Shown: positions 45,819 to 57,000, numbered from the stretch's first letter. The stretch is DNA of 64,000 nt from Myxosarcina sp. GA_180221_E-2-1-MAG-40_15 (GCA_020692205.1 JAIMKV010000008.1:1-64000), one strand, 5' to 3'. Translations and numbers: made by a program. The notes: a model not told the origin generated them from the sequence alone.

Positions 45819-46373
45819 ATGCCACGTAAAAATCAGACATCTATTGATATTTTAAAAGTAGTTAATATCTTAGTTATTTTTGCTTCTGTGGTTGTATGCT
45901 CAATTTTGATGCTCGTTAATATTCCTGGAATTGAATTGTTAGAAACTAATCCTAATTGGTTATTAATTTGGGTAGTTGCTTGGAGTATTAAACGAACTGT
46001 TTGGCAAGGCGCGATCGCTGGATTGATTATCAGTTGGATTTATGATGGTATAACTATTAGCTCCCCTTCTCATGCACTTAGTTTTATTTTAATTGGGGTA
46101 CTTACCTCCAGTTTGCAAAAGCAAAAATATATTGGCGAGGACTTTATTTCAGTGGCTTTTATCGTGTTTTTTATGACCGTTTTGGCGGAAGCGGTTTTTG
46201 CTTGGCAATATGCTATGCATTACTTAATTAACATCTCAGAAGTTGTGCAAAAATACCAGCAAACTGTCTTTATTTCGGCAATTATTACCAGCCTTTGGAG
46301 TCCCGCTTTTTATTATCCTTTTAATCTGTGGAATGAAAAAGTAAAATTGCAGACTAAAGTAATTAATGAATAG
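45819..46373 (+). CDS. mreD: rod shape-determining protein MreD
   Basis: 184 residues, ATG start. About five membrane helices fill it (near 15-38, 45-65, 75-92, 100-125 and 140-160), as expected for MreD. It is weakly conserved in sequence, and the identification rests on its hydrophobic profile and its place after mreB and mreC. The distance to mreC (143 bases) is larger than usual because of the repeat array. Confidence 0.88.
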   Translation: MPRKNQTSIDILKVVNILVIFASVVVCSILMLVNIPGIELLETNPNWLLIWVVAWSIKRTVWQGAIAGLIISWIYDGITISSPSHALSFILIGVLTSSLQKQKYIGEDFISVAFIVFFMTVLAEAVFAWQYAMHYLINISEVVQKYQQTVFISAIITSLWSPAFYYPFNLWNEKVKLQTKVINE

Positions 46374-46487
46374 CTAATGATTGTTTTTTGAGCTATTAGC
46401 TCTTTCCTTTTCGCTTTACTCAAACTTTAAATGCTCTATTTCAACAGGATTTAATATAATGCACAGGGTATTTATCTAACGAACATA

Positions 46488-49400
46488 GTGCTAAATAATT
46501 CTGTAGCGATCATCGAGCAAGTCATTGTCAAGTTACGTCAATTAGTTCAATTAGAGGTGCAACAAAGTTGGCGTGACATTACCCACCTAAGCATAGCTGA
46601 TCCTAGCAGTAATTTAGCTACAGTAAATTTGCCAGAATGCCAAACCGCTGTAATCAACGAAAAAGGTTATATTACTTTTCCCCCAGGAAAACAAGTCAAG
46701 CTGTTGGCGCAAAAAATTATAATTCCCCAAACGCTACAAGGCTATCTATTATCTGGACTAAATTTACGCTTAGTCTTAACTTGGTGGGCGGAATCTGCTC
46801 AAATATTGATTAATGGCAAGTTAGTCCAACAAGGCGACTTGTTTGATTCTTCAGCGCGGGTATTGATTACCGATAATGCTCAACCAGGACAAGAATATCT
46901 GGTTACTATACGCCTTGTAAGTCCTAATCATGACATTGGGGCGTTAATGCGATCGCATTTAATTTACGAAAAGTCACATTTGGCTGAAATCGATCCTGGT
47001 TTAGTAGCGGATGAGCTTTCTGTCTTACTTAAATATATCTCTCAGTTTGAACCAGAACACCTGGACGTATTAGCAGCAGCATTAGATAAGTTTGATTGGC
47101 GCAATCTTGAAAATGCCAACAGGTTCGTAGACGATTTGGCACAATTGCGATCGAGTCTGTTACCTCTGGCGAAAAATATTAAACAACGTCGCTTTAATTT
47201 ACTCGGTCATGCACATTTAGATATGGCTTGGCTGTGGACAACCTCTGAAACTTATGAAGTTGCCGAACGTACGTTTAAATCTGTTCTTAGCTTACAACAG
47301 GATTTTTCCGTTCTGACTTTTGGTCATACAAGCCCTGCTTTGTATCAGTGGATTGAACATAATCGTCCTGAATTATTTAACCAGATCCAGAATGCAGTCA
47401 AATCAAACAAGTGGGAAATACTGGGCGGAATGTGGATTGAACCCGAAACTAACTTAGTTAGCGGGGAATCGTTAATCCGGCAGTTGCTCTACGGACAAGA
47501 ATACTATCAAAAAAAGTTTGGGGATATCTGTCAGGTTGCTTGGCTACCCGATAGCTTTGGCTTTACTTGGCAACTGCCTCAGATTATGCACCAGTGTGGG
47601 ATTGAATATTTCGTTACGGGTAAACTGCACTGGAATGATACAACTAAGTTTCCTTTAGGCTGTTTTTGGTGGGAATCACCCGACGGCACTCGCTTACTTA
47701 CGGTGATGTCTCCCCCCAACGTGACTGGAGTGATGGACACTAACCCAATTACCATGACTAACTACGCAGTTGATTGGGAAACTCAAACAGGCTTGCAGGA
47801 TATTTTTTGGTTACCAGGAGTAGGCGATCATGGCGGTGGACCGACGAGAGATATGTTAGAAGTGGCGGCTAAATGGAGTAACTCCCCATTTTTCCCTGAA
47901 ATTAGGTTTTCTACCGCTATTGATTATCTAGAAAAGATTGCCGAAGAGAAAGATCGAGAGTCTAGTCTTGGTATTAAGTCGCGTTTGAGTAAAGATGATC
48001 TCGCGCCAAGACGCAGAGACGCAGAGAAGAACACCAAGGGGATAGATGCAACTCAGGAGCAATTCCCTGTATGGAAGGACGAACTATATCTGGAATTACA
48101 TCGCGGTTGCTATACCAACCATGCCGAGCAAAAAAGATTCAATCGCTATAGTGAAAGACTGCTTTATCAGGCAGAGTTGTGGTCAACTCTAGCAACTCTA
48201 CTTTGTGGGGACATGTTCGTAAGCCAGCCACTATTTTCCACTATGAACAGAATAATCGAAAGAGCAAGTTTTTGTCAAGAGGACTGGCAAGAGTTAGTTA
48301 AAATTGCCTGGAAAAAAGTTTTATTCAATCAGTTCCACGATATTCTGCCTGGTACATCCATCCCCGAAGTATTCGCTGAAGCCAATCGAGAATGGTCAAC
48401 AGCGATCGCCATCGGCGAACATCTCTTACAAAATGCCTTGAGAGCGATCGCCTTAAATATTGAGTTACCTGAACCACCTCAAGCCGATGCGCAACCTGTA
48501 GTGGTGTTTAATTCTTTAAATTGGTCGCGATCTGAAGTAGTAACAATTAAAGATCCGCAATTTGCTATAGAAAGTGCAACTTTTTGGCTTTATGACGATC
48601 TCGGACAAGAAATACATTTAGAAAGCGATCAAGCAGAAAATAAATTAACTTTTTGGGCTGCTAATATTCCAGCGGTAGGCTATCGTTTGTATTGGTTGTG
48701 TCAGCAGGAAATAAACTCTAATAACCCCAGGAAAGTTACTGATTTTCCGTCAAATTATCAATTAGAGAATCAGTATTTAACCGTAGTTGTCAATCCCCAT
48801 ACTGGTGACTTAGATAGTATCTTCGACAAAACAAATAATCGAGAGATACTTAGCCAACCAGGCAATAAGCTACAGGCTTTTAAAGATTCAGGGCAATATT
48901 GGGATGCTTGGAATATCGATCCTGATTATGAACAAAAACAATTGCCAGGTACAAAACTAGTATCGATTGAATGGATAAAATCTGGATTAACTAAAAGTAT
49001 TAGAGTGATTAAAAAACTCAATCAATCCCAATTTATTCAAGACTATATTTTAGAATCACATTCCCCAATTTTAAAAATAGCTAACCTTGTAAATTGGCAA
49101 GAAACTCAGGTAATGGTTAAGGTAGAGTTTCCCTTAAATATATCCAGTGACATTGTTACCTACGAAATTCCCTGCGGAGCGATCGCCAGAACTACAACGC
49201 CTAAAACCGAAGAAGAACAAGCCAAGTGGGAAGTTCCCGCGTTGAATTGGGCAGATCTAACCGATAATGAGGGCAAATATGGCGTTAGTCTACTGAATGA
49301 TTGCAAATATGGTTACGATGCCAAACCAAATCGATTACGGCTAACTTTATTACGTTCCTCGGTATGGCCCGATCCTCAAAGTGATAGGGGAGTCCATCGC

Positions 49401-49808
49401 TTTACTTATGCTATATATCCCCATCAACATAGCTGGAAAGAAGCAAAAACGGTGCAGAAAGGTTATGAACTAAATACGCCGATGCAGACAGTGTTACTTA
49501 ATCGTGATCGGGATGAAGCAGGATTTAATCAATTACCACCCAAGAGTGAGCTATTAAACTTATCTGCCGATAATTTAGTTCTCATGGCATTAAAGCTATC
49601 TTCCTCACAAAAAATAATTATGCGTTGCTATGAAGCCCACGGAGAATCAGTAACCCTACAGCTTAAGAGTGATTTAAATTTACAGTTAGATAGCTTAATT
49701 GACTGTTTGGAAACCGAAAAAGCAAAAGTCGAACCAATTAATCAAATCAAACCTCACAAAATCGTGACTTTTAAATTAAAAGAAATTTCAGCAATTATTA
49801 AAAGCTAA
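46488..49808 (+). CDS. alpha-mannosidase, GH38 family
   Basis: 1106 residues with a GTG start. GH38 motifs are clear: HAHLDMAWLW (241-250) with zinc-binding His and Asp, the nucleophile Asp355 in WLPDSFGFTW, GMWIEPETNL, and GDHGGGPTRDM (447-456). It is probably a cytosolic or periplasmic enzyme that cleaves alpha-mannosides or related sugars; no signal peptide is present. A segment of about 35 residues (489-523) between the catalytic part and ELYLELHRGCYT is extra compared with the family; its DNA contains the repeat listed at 47997-48033. It opens the polysaccharide region. Confidence 0.94.
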   Translation: MLNNSVAIIEQVIVKLRQLVQLEVQQSWRDITHLSIADPSSNLATVNLPECQTAVINEKGYITFPPGKQVKLLAQKIIIPQTLQGYLLSGLNLRLVLTWWAESAQILINGKLVQQGDLFDSSARVLITDNAQPGQEYLVTIRLVSPNHDIGALMRSHLIYEKSHLAEIDPGLVADELSVLLKYISQFEPEHLDVLAAALDKFDWRNLENANRFVDDLAQLRSSLLPLAKNIKQRRFNLLGHAHLDMAWLWTTSETYEVAERTFKSVLSLQQDFSVLTFGHTSPALYQWIEHNRPELFNQIQNAVKSNKWEILGGMWIEPETNLVSGESLIRQLLYGQEYYQKKFGDICQVAWLPDSFGFTWQLPQIMHQCGIEYFVTGKLHWNDTTKFPLGCFWWESPDGTRLLTVMSPPNVTGVMDTNPITMTNYAVDWETQTGLQDIFWLPGVGDHGGGPTRDMLEVAAKWSNSPFFPEIRFSTAIDYLEKIAEEKDRESSLGIKSRLSKDDLAPRRRDAEKNTKGIDATQEQFPVWKDELYLELHRGCYTNHAEQKRFNRYSERLLYQAELWSTLATLLCGDMFVSQPLFSTMNRIIERASFCQEDWQELVKIAWKKVLFNQFHDILPGTSIPEVFAEANREWSTAIAIGEHLLQNALRAIALNIELPEPPQADAQPVVVFNSLNWSRSEVVTIKDPQFAIESATFWLYDDLGQEIHLESDQAENKLTFWAANIPAVGYRLYWLCQQEINSNNPRKVTDFPSNYQLENQYLTVVVNPHTGDLDSIFDKTNNREILSQPGNKLQAFKDSGQYWDAWNIDPDYEQKQLPGTKLVSIEWIKSGLTKSIRVIKKLNQSQFIQDYILESHSPILKIANLVNWQETQVMVKVEFPLNISSDIVTYEIPCGAIARTTTPKTEEEQAKWEVPALNWADLTDNEGKYGVSLLNDCKYGYDAKPNRLRLTLLRSSVWPDPQSDRGVHRFTYAIYPHQHSWKEAKTVQKGYELNTPMQTVLLNRDRDEAGFNQLPPKSELLNLSADNLVLMALKLSSSQKIIMRCYEAHGESVTLQLKSDLNLQLDSLIDCLETEKAKVEPINQIKPHKIVTFKLKEISAIIKS
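47997..48033. repeat. interspersed repeat inserted in frame in the mannosidase gene
   Basis: The DNA CTCGCGCCAAGACGCAG followed by AGACGCAGAGAAGAACACC looks like the short cyanobacterial genomic repeat with tandem GACGCAGA units. It is in frame and encodes the charged linker DDLAPRRRDAEKNT. The copy number elsewhere cannot be judged from one window. Confidence 0.6.
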
Positions 49809-49964
49809 ATTTGAGGTTTTAATTGGCTGTTCCACTTATTAGCAGGTAAGTCTATCATTCGTTATGCTTGAAGATAAATAAAGCTCAGTATTGAATTTAG
49901 TGAGAAAAGTGAAAATAAAAATTGACAATTGACTATTAGCAATTTTAAATAGATAGTTTGAAAA

Positions 49965-49997
49965 GTAAAAATACCGAGAATAATCGGTGTTTTTACT
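49965..49997. terminator. bidirectional-type terminator after the mannosidase
   Basis: GTAAAAATACCGA (49965-49977) pairs with TCGGTGTTTTTAC (49984-49996) with one wobble around the loop GAATAA. It has an A-run on one side and a T-run on the other, so it can stop transcription in both directions. It lies about 155 bases after the mannosidase stop and before rfbC. Confidence 0.75.
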
Positions 49998-50107
49998 GAA
50001 TATTTTTTATTGAATGCTATGTTATTTTGATGCTGTCAGCAGATGATCCGTTTATTTACGGCAAAGTTATCGCTGAAGGCTGGTAAAAACTCTTATAAAA
50101 AAGCTTC

Positions 50108-50653
50108 ATGGATGTTATTGCGACAACAATCCCCGATGTTTTAATTATTCAACCCAAAGTATTTGGCGATGAACGTGGCTTTTTTTTAGAAAGCTTTAAC
50201 GAAAAAACCTTTAAAGAGAAAGCAGGAATTACGGCCAAGTTTGTCCAAGACAATCATTCTCGCTCTGCCAAAAACGTTTTACGAGGTTTGCATTATCAAA
50301 TTAAACAAACTCAAGGCAAGCTAGTTCGAGTAGTATCAGGGGAAGTATACGATGTAGCGTTAGATATCCGCAAAAGTTCGCCGACTTTTGGACAGTGGAC
50401 AGGCTGCCTTTTAAGCGAAGCCAATCAACGGCAGTTTTGGGTACCACCTGGGTTTGCCCATGGCTTTGTGGTTTTATCTGAAATTGCCGACTTTTTATAC
50501 AAGACAACCGATTATTACGCACCAGAGTACGAACGTTCAATCCTGTGGAACGATCCCCAACTAAATATAGACTGGAAAATAACCGAAAAGCCAGTTTTAT
50601 CCACCAAAGATCAAGCTGGAGTACCTTTAGAAGAGGCTGAGGTGTTTGCATGA
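50108..50653 (+). CDS. rfbC: dTDP-4-dehydrorhamnose 3,5-epimerase
   Basis: 181 residues, standard length, ATG start. It converts dTDP-4-dehydro-6-deoxyglucose to the L-lyxo form in dTDP-L-rhamnose synthesis. The motifs FGDERGFFLESFNEKTF, QDNHSRSAKNVLRGLHYQ (with the catalytic His in LRGLHYQ) and PPGFAHGFVVLSE are as expected. It overlaps rfbD by four bases (ATGA), which suggests translational coupling. It is the first gene of the rhamnose set. Confidence 0.97.
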   Translation: MDVIATTIPDVLIIQPKVFGDERGFFLESFNEKTFKEKAGITAKFVQDNHSRSAKNVLRGLHYQIKQTQGKLVRVVSGEVYDVALDIRKSSPTFGQWTGCLLSEANQRQFWVPPGFAHGFVVLSEIADFLYKTTDYYAPEYERSILWNDPQLNIDWKITEKPVLSTKDQAGVPLEEAEVFA

Positions 50654-51582
50654 GCAGAATATTACTGACTGGAATTACTGGACAGGTTGGGCAAGAATTA
50701 CAGCACACTCTCACCACCTTAGGAGAAGTAATCGGGGTTGATCGTCGAGATCTAAACCTAACTCAACCCGAGCAAATTCGACGGCGAATTACCGAGATTC
50801 AACCAGATATAATTGTTAATGCCGCTGCCTATACCGCTGTAGACCAAGCAGAAACCGAGCCTGAACAGGCAATGGCAATCAATGCCACCGCGCCCACAGC
50901 GATCGCCCAAGCTGCTCAAGATCTAGGCGCAACCGTACTGCATATCTCAACCGACTATGTTTTTAACGGTCAAAATCATACTCCTTATTTAGAAACAGAC
51001 CAAACCGAGCCTCTAGGAGTATACGGTAAATCCAAACTACTGGGAGAAATAGGTGTCCAGTCAAATTGCGATCGCCATATTATTCTGCGCACGGCTTGGG
51101 TGTATGGTGCCAGAGGACACGGCAACTTTGTCAAAACCATGCTGAAATTGGGTGCAGCCAGATCGCAATTAAACATAGTCGCCGATCAGGTTGGTAGTCC
51201 TACTTGGTCTTATGATATTGCCCAGGCAATTACCCAACTGCTATCAAAATCTTTGAAAGATTCTAGGATCAAAGGTACTTATCACTTTACCAATAGTGGT
51301 GCTGCTAGTTGGTATGACCTAGCGGTGGCTACTTTCGCTGAAGCCAAACAACTAGGATTTCCGCTTAAGATTGAGCAAGTTTTTCCCATCACTACCGAAG
51401 AATTTCCCACGCCGACTCAACGTCCTGCCTATTCAGTCTTGTCCAAAGGCAAAATTACCGCAGCATTAGGAATTGCTCCTCCCTATTGGCGTGACTCTTT
51501 AAGAAAAATGCTCACCGAATGGTCTTCCATTTCCATCGAGGAGGAAGCGAAACTGCAACTAATCGCTGCCCATAAAGTTTAA
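50650..51582 (+). CDS. rfbD: dTDP-4-dehydrorhamnose reductase
   Basis: 310 residues. It performs the last step to dTDP-L-rhamnose with NADPH. The N-terminal Rossmann motif LLTGITGQVGQEL, the substrate motif INATAPTAIAQAA, ISTDYVFNG and the catalytic YGKSKLLGE (Y-x3-K) are present. Its start overlaps the stop of rfbC and its stop overlaps the start of rfbA by one base (TAATG), so the three are one translationally coupled operon. Confidence 0.97.
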   Translation: MSRILLTGITGQVGQELQHTLTTLGEVIGVDRRDLNLTQPEQIRRRITEIQPDIIVNAAAYTAVDQAETEPEQAMAINATAPTAIAQAAQDLGATVLHISTDYVFNGQNHTPYLETDQTEPLGVYGKSKLLGEIGVQSNCDRHIILRTAWVYGARGHGNFVKTMLKLGAARSQLNIVADQVGSPTWSYDIAQAITQLLSKSLKDSRIKGTYHFTNSGAASWYDLAVATFAEAKQLGFPLKIEQVFPITTEEFPTPTQRPAYSVLSKGKITAALGIAPPYWRDSLRKMLTEWSSISIEEEAKLQLIAAHKV

Positions 51583-52682
51583 TGTCAACCAAGCCAATCA
51601 ACATAACAATGAAAGCAATTATTCTGTCTGGTGGTAAAGGTACGAGATTGCGTCCTCTAACTTATACAGGAGCAAAACAGCTAGTTCCCGTCGCCAACAA
51701 GCCAATCCTGTGGTATGGGATTGAATCCATTGTGGCTGCGGGTATTACAGAAATCGGCATTATCATTAGTCCCGAAACAGGAGGAGAAGTACAGTCCAAA
51801 ACGGGTAATGGCGATCGCTTTGGGGCAAAAATAACCTATATTCGACAGGATGAACCTTTGGGACTGGCTCATGCGGTCAAGGTAGCACAACCATTTTTAG
51901 GTGATGCTCCTTTTGTCATGTACTTGGGAGACAACCTGGTGCAAAGTGAGCTTGACCTGTTTATCGATAAATTCAAATCAAAACACTTAGATGCTTTAAC
52001 TCTGCTTTGTGAAGTCGAAAATCCCAGCGCGTTTGGGGTAGCCAGGGTAGACGAGACAGGTAAGGTGTTGCAGCTCATTGAAAAGCCTCAAAATCCCCCT
52101 TCTAATTTAGCCTTAGTGGGAGTTTATTTATTCTCGCCAGCAATTCATCAGGCGATCGCCAATATCCAGCCATCTCCTAGAGGAGAACTAGAAATTACTG
52201 ATGCCATTCAATATCTCATTGACCAGCAGCAGAGTGTAGCCTCGTTTAGACTTCAGGGATGGTGGTTAGATACAGGGAAAAAAGACGATCTTTTGGCCGC
52301 AAATCAGATTATCTTAGATACTTGCCTAGAATCTACCCATGAGGGAACTATAGATGAAGCAAGTAAGATTAGCGGTCGAGTTCATGTGGGGCAAGGCTCT
52401 CAGATTACGAACTCGATGATTCGTGGGCCTGTAACCATCGGTAAAAACTGCAAGATCCAAAATTGCTTTATTGGTCCTTATAGCAGTATCGCCGACGATA
52501 CAACCTTAATTGACATTGATATCGAGCATAGCGTGATCCTCAAAGGAGCAACCTTAGAAGGGATTAGCGCTCGCATTGTAGATAGCTTGATTGGCGAAAG
52601 AGCGCATCTTAAAGTTGCACCCCAACGCCCAAAGGCACTGCGGTTTATGATCGGCGACGACTCGCAGATTGAACTGACTTAA
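51582..52682 (+). CDS. rfbA: glucose-1-phosphate thymidylyltransferase, long form
   Basis: 366 residues from the ATG that overlaps the stop of rfbD. A second ATG at 51609 starts the conserved core (MKAIILSGGKGTRLRPLTY) and could be the real one. It makes dTDP-glucose from dTTP and glucose-1-phosphate. The length and the C-terminal left-handed beta-helix repeats (GSQITNSMIRGPVTIGKNC and following) mark the long RmlA type, seen also in antibiotic clusters and archaea, and not the 290-residue short type. A hairpin after the gene (52691-52715) may separate it from rfbB. Confidence 0.96.
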   Translation: MSTKPINITMKAIILSGGKGTRLRPLTYTGAKQLVPVANKPILWYGIESIVAAGITEIGIIISPETGGEVQSKTGNGDRFGAKITYIRQDEPLGLAHAVKVAQPFLGDAPFVMYLGDNLVQSELDLFIDKFKSKHLDALTLLCEVENPSAFGVARVDETGKVLQLIEKPQNPPSNLALVGVYLFSPAIHQAIANIQPSPRGELEITDAIQYLIDQQQSVASFRLQGWWLDTGKKDDLLAANQIILDTCLESTHEGTIDEASKISGRVHVGQGSQITNSMIRGPVTIGKNCKIQNCFIGPYSSIADDTTLIDIDIEHSVILKGATLEGISARIVDSLIGERAHLKVAPQRPKALRFMIGDDSQIELT

Positions 52683-52690
52683 CCAAACTT

Positions 52691-52715
52691 AGGAGTAAGG
52701 CACTGCTTTACTCCT
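52691..52715. other. hairpin between rfbA and rfbB
   Basis: AGGAGTAA (52691-52698) pairs with TTACTCCT (52708-52715) around a nine-base loop. There is no following T-run, so it is more likely an RNA-processing or stability element than a full terminator. rfbB begins 76 bases further on. Confidence 0.5.
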
Positions 52716-52790
52716 ACAGATGTAATAGGCGATAGCCCCTCTGATAAATCAAGCTAATAGCTAACAGGTAGTAGGTAAATTTTAAATTTT

Positions 52791-53885
52791 ATGTCACAAA
52801 ATAGCAATAGAACACCTCGTCGGATCTTAGTTACAGGAGGAGCAGGCTTTATTGGCTCAAACTTTGTCCATCACTGGTGCAGTAGCTATCCGAGCGATCG
52901 CGTGGTGGTTTTAGATGCTCTAACCTATGCTGGGAATCAACAGAATCTAGCTAGTTTGACAGATAACTCCAATTTCAAGTTTGTTCCAGGAGATATCTGC
53001 GATCGCACTTTAGTCGATCGCATCTTAGATTCAGAAAACATTGACACCGTAGCTCATTTTGCTGCCGAATCTCATGTAGACCGTTCCATCATTGGACCAG
53101 GGGCTTTTGTCCAGACCAACGTGGTGGGAACATTCACCCTTTTAGAAGCCTTTCGCCAACGCTGGAATCAACGCAAGCAACCTCAGGGCGATCGCTTTTT
53201 GCATGTCTCTACAGATGAAGTATACGGTAGTTTAGAGCGAGATGATCCAGCCTTTACCGAGACTACTCCTTATACTCCGAACAGTCCTTATTCAGCATCC
53301 AAAGCAGGGAGCGATCACCTAGCGCGGGCCTATTTCCATACTTACGGCATGCCTACCATAATTACCAACTGCTCGAATAATTATGGACCTTATCATTTCC
53401 CCGAAAAGTTAATTCCCTTAATGTGTATTAATATTTTGTTGGGTAAACCCTTGCCTGTATACGGTGACGGGCAAAATATTCGCGATTGGCTTTATGTCGA
53501 AGATCACTGTCGCGCCTTGGATGTAGTAATTCATCGCGGTGAGCCTGGAGAAACTTACAACGTTGGTGGGAATAACGAAGTCAAAAACATTGATTTGGTA
53601 GAGCATCTGTGTGAACTGATGGACGAGCTAGCACCGAATCTCCCTGTAAGTCCCTCGCGAAACTTAATTACCTTCGTCAAAGATCGAGCTGGTCATGATC
53701 GCCGTTATGCGATTGATGCCAGTAAAATTAAGCGGGAGCTGGGCTGGAGTCCTCAAGAAACTGTAGCAGGAGGTTTGCGCCGTACCGTTGAATGGTATCT
53801 GGCAAATCAACAATGGTGGCAACCATTACTCAGTGAGGAGTATAAAAATTACTATGACCAGGTATATGCTCAGGAAGCTTCTTAG
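52791..53885 (+). CDS. rfbB: dTDP-glucose 4,6-dehydratase
   Basis: 364 residues. It performs the second step of dTDP-L-rhamnose synthesis. Motifs: NAD-binding [17 protein letters not shown], the [11 protein letters not shown] block, the catalytic [11 protein letters not shown] with Thr, Asp and Glu, and [13 protein letters not shown] (Y-x3-K). The order of this set is rfbC-rfbD-rfbA-rfbB. The next plus-strand gene begins 169 bases downstream after a heptamer repeat array. Confidence 0.97.
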   Translation: MSQNSNRTPRRILVTGGAGFIGSNFVHHWCSSYPSDRVVVLDALTYAGNQQNLASLTDNSNFKFVPGDICDRTLVDRILDSENIDTVAHFAAESHVDRSIIGPGAFVQTNVVGTFTLLEAFRQRWNQRKQPQGDRFLHVSTDEVYGSLERDDPAFTETTPYTPNSPYSASKAGSDHLARAYFHTYGMPTIITNCSNNYGPYHFPEKLIPLMCINILLGKPLPVYGDGQNIRDWLYVEDHCRALDVVIHRGEPGETYNVGGNNEVKNIDLVEHLCELMDELAPNLPVSPSRNLITFVKDRAGHDRRYAIDASKIKRELGWSPQETVAGGLRRTVEWYLANQQWWQPLLSEEYKNYYDQVYAQEAS

Positions 53886-53942
53886 CTTTTAGCTTTTGGT
53901 TATCGGCGATCGCCAATCTGGAAAAGGTCATTTCCTATGTGG

Positions 53943-53997
53943 TACTTCTGACTCCTGACTTCTGACTCCTGACTTCTGACTTCTGACTCCTGACTTC
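53943..53997. repeat. heptameric tandem repeat (TGACTCC/TGACTTC)
   Basis: Seven complete seven-base units plus a partial one, alternating TGACTCC and TGACTTC, lie between rfbB and the TPR-glycosyltransferase gene. It is the reverse complement of the AGAAGTC array at 45674-45736. Degenerate copies lie near 9370, 9453 and 20155. Confidence 0.92.
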
Positions 53998-54054
53998 CCT
54001 TGCGGTTAGTTGCATACATACTTCAATTGTTTTTCTCCCAACACATAATCCGAA

Positions 54055-57000
54055 ATGCTCAAAGTAGATGAGGCTCAAGTTTGTTTAGAACAAGCACAGA
54101 AACATTGGCAGTCGCAACAATGGCAGGCAACAATTCAAGCCTGTGCCAAGGCACTTGCCATAGATCAACAGCTAGCTCAAGCTCACAAATTGATGGGTGA
54201 CGCACTGCAAAAAACCGATCGAATCAAAGAAGCGATTGGTTACTATCAAGAAGCGATCGACATTAAGCCTGATTTTGCCGAAGTCTACGCCAATTTAGGA
54301 ACTCTCTATGCGCGACAACAACAGTGGCAGCAAGCGATCGACAATTATCAGCAGGCACTCAAGATTGAGCCTAACTTTACCGCCATATATCGACACTTAA
54401 TTAAATGCCAACTACAACAGCAAACTAAAACAACTTCAGCCCCTCAATCGCTCCCTGAATCTGATCAAATTTTAAATAACTATCTTAATCGAGGGCAAAC
54501 TTTGCAGCAACAGGGAGATCTAGAGGCTTCTTTAGAACAGTATTTGAATGCCGCTAAACTTAGACCACAGCTGGAAACCTATAAAGAAATAGTAAAACTT
54601 TGCGAACAATTAGAGTTATGGCACCAAGCAGCTAAATACTGTCGTCAAATTTTACAGTTAACTAATACTGCCAACAATTCTCTGGTTTTAAAATCAACGT
54701 TAGAACTACCCCAGCTACCCCAGGCCAAAAAGCCAGCGCCAATCACAGCCGAGAATCAATTTAATCTGGCTGGTTTATCTGCCAAGCAAAAAGACTGGTC
54801 ACGAGCAATCTCGCACTATCAACAGGCGATCGCTCTAGAACCAAAAATGGCACAAGCATATTTGGAGTTAGCCCGTATTTTAACCCGCTTAGGCGACCAA
54901 GAACGAGCGACACAATCTTGGTTGCAGGCGATCGCGCTAGAAGCAGAGGGAATTAGCGATCGCGAATATTTAGCCCTAGGTCAAACTTTAGCCAATCAAG
55001 GAAAACATAATTCAGCAATTACCTGTTACTATCGGGCAATCAAACAACAGCCCGACTTAATTAATGCCTATCTCGCTTTAGGTATATTACTAACTAAATT
55101 GGGTGCCAAAGAGCGGGCGATCGCTTGCTATCTGCAAGGTTTAAAACAGCAACAACATGCTGAACTCTATTTTCGCTTAGGTAATCTTTATCAAGACGAG
55201 CAAAAGTGGTCGCAGGCTGTTGTTTGTTATCAAAAAGCAACTCAACACGACGCTAAACACGCAGCAGCCTATCACGAACTAGGGGAAGCACTAAGTCAGC
55301 AGCAGCTATGGTCACAAGCGGTAACTGCCTATCAGCAGGCGATCGCGCTTAATCCCAATTTTTCTTGGTCATTCAATAATTTAGGCTATGCGCTAATTCA
55401 GTTAGAACGGTGGTCAGAAGCTGTACCTATTTATCAACAGGCGATCGCGCTTAATCCCAATTTTCCTTGGTCATATTACAATCTTGCCGAAGCTTGTGGC
55501 AAACTCGGTCAGTGGGATCAAGCGATTGAATATTATCAACACTCAGCGCAGATCCAGTGCGATCTACCTCAATTACAGCAAAAGTTAGGCGATGCTTTCT
55601 ATCGTCGCAGTCAACAGGATCGCGCGATCGCCTTGAAGCATTTCTGGCAAGCGATCAAACAAGACCCCAATGACCCTGAAGCTTATCATCAAGCCTTGGC
55701 GATCGATAATCGTAACCTTGCTCTTTATCTCAAGCTGGGAGATATTTTACAGCAGAATGGCGAGAGCGATGAGGCATTGGTCATCTATCAAATGGCGCTC
55801 CAAATTCAGCCAAAAAACAACGAAGTACTATCTCGTATACAGCAATGTCGGGTCGTTCCTAGTTCCCATCATGTCTCGTCAGCAGATTTTCAGGCATTGG
55901 CTCATGAATTGCTAGAGATTTTGCCCCACAGCGATACTCCTGAAGTTTCAATTATTATTCCCGTATATAACCAGTTAGGCTACACTCTTAAATGCCTCAA
56001 GGCGATCGCTCTTAATCTGAGCAATAGCACTCAGGTAGAGGTTATTTTGGTTAATGATTGCTCGACGGATCGAACTGAAGAAATTTTAGCCTCAGTTAGC
56101 GCGGTTACTTTGGTTAATCGCCAATCTAATCAGGGCTTTATTCACTCCTGCAATCAGGGTGCAGCCATAGCTAAAGGGAAATATCTTTATTTTCTTAACA
56201 ACGATACTGAGATTAAGCCCAACTGTATTGAAAGTCTGATGACGGTTTTAGCAGAAGACGATCAAGTGGGTGCTGTCGGTTCTAAGCTAGTGTATCCCCA
56301 GGGAAGTTTACAGGAAGCGGGAGGTATTGTTTGGCAAGACGCTTCAGGGTGGAACTATGGCAGACAAGACAATCCCCATGCTCCTGAATACAATTATTTG
56401 CGACCCGTAGACTATTGTTCGGGAGCTAGTCTGATGGTCAAAAAAGAGGTTTTTGACCGTTTAAACGGTTTTGAACAAGATTTTGCTCCAGCCTACTATG
56501 AAGATACCGATCTTTGCTTTGCCATTCGTCATCAACTAGGGCTAAAGGTAATGTATCAACCAAAGTCCGAGGTGATTCACTATGAAGGCATCAGTTCTGG
56601 CACTTCGACTACTAGCGGAACTAAAAAATATCAGCTAGTTAATGCGGTTAAATTTAAGCAAAAATGGCAAACTGCTCTTGAGCAAGATAATTATTTACCC
56701 AATCTGGGCATTACCAATGTTCCTCGGTCTACGAGAAAATATCTTGGTCATAAGACTATCCTGGTGATTGATAGCTATATGCCGAGCTATGATCGAGAGT
56801 CTGGTTCGCGACGCTTATTTGAACTATTAAAGATTTTCAAAGCACTCAATTATCACGTCATTTTTGCTGCGGATAATGGTGTAAAAGCTGAACCTTACAC
56901 CACTGTTTTACAGAATTTGCAGATTGAGGTTTTATATACTCAACCAGGCTACGGCACTAAAATCGAACAACAAATCGCTGAGCGACTAGCTTTAATCGAT

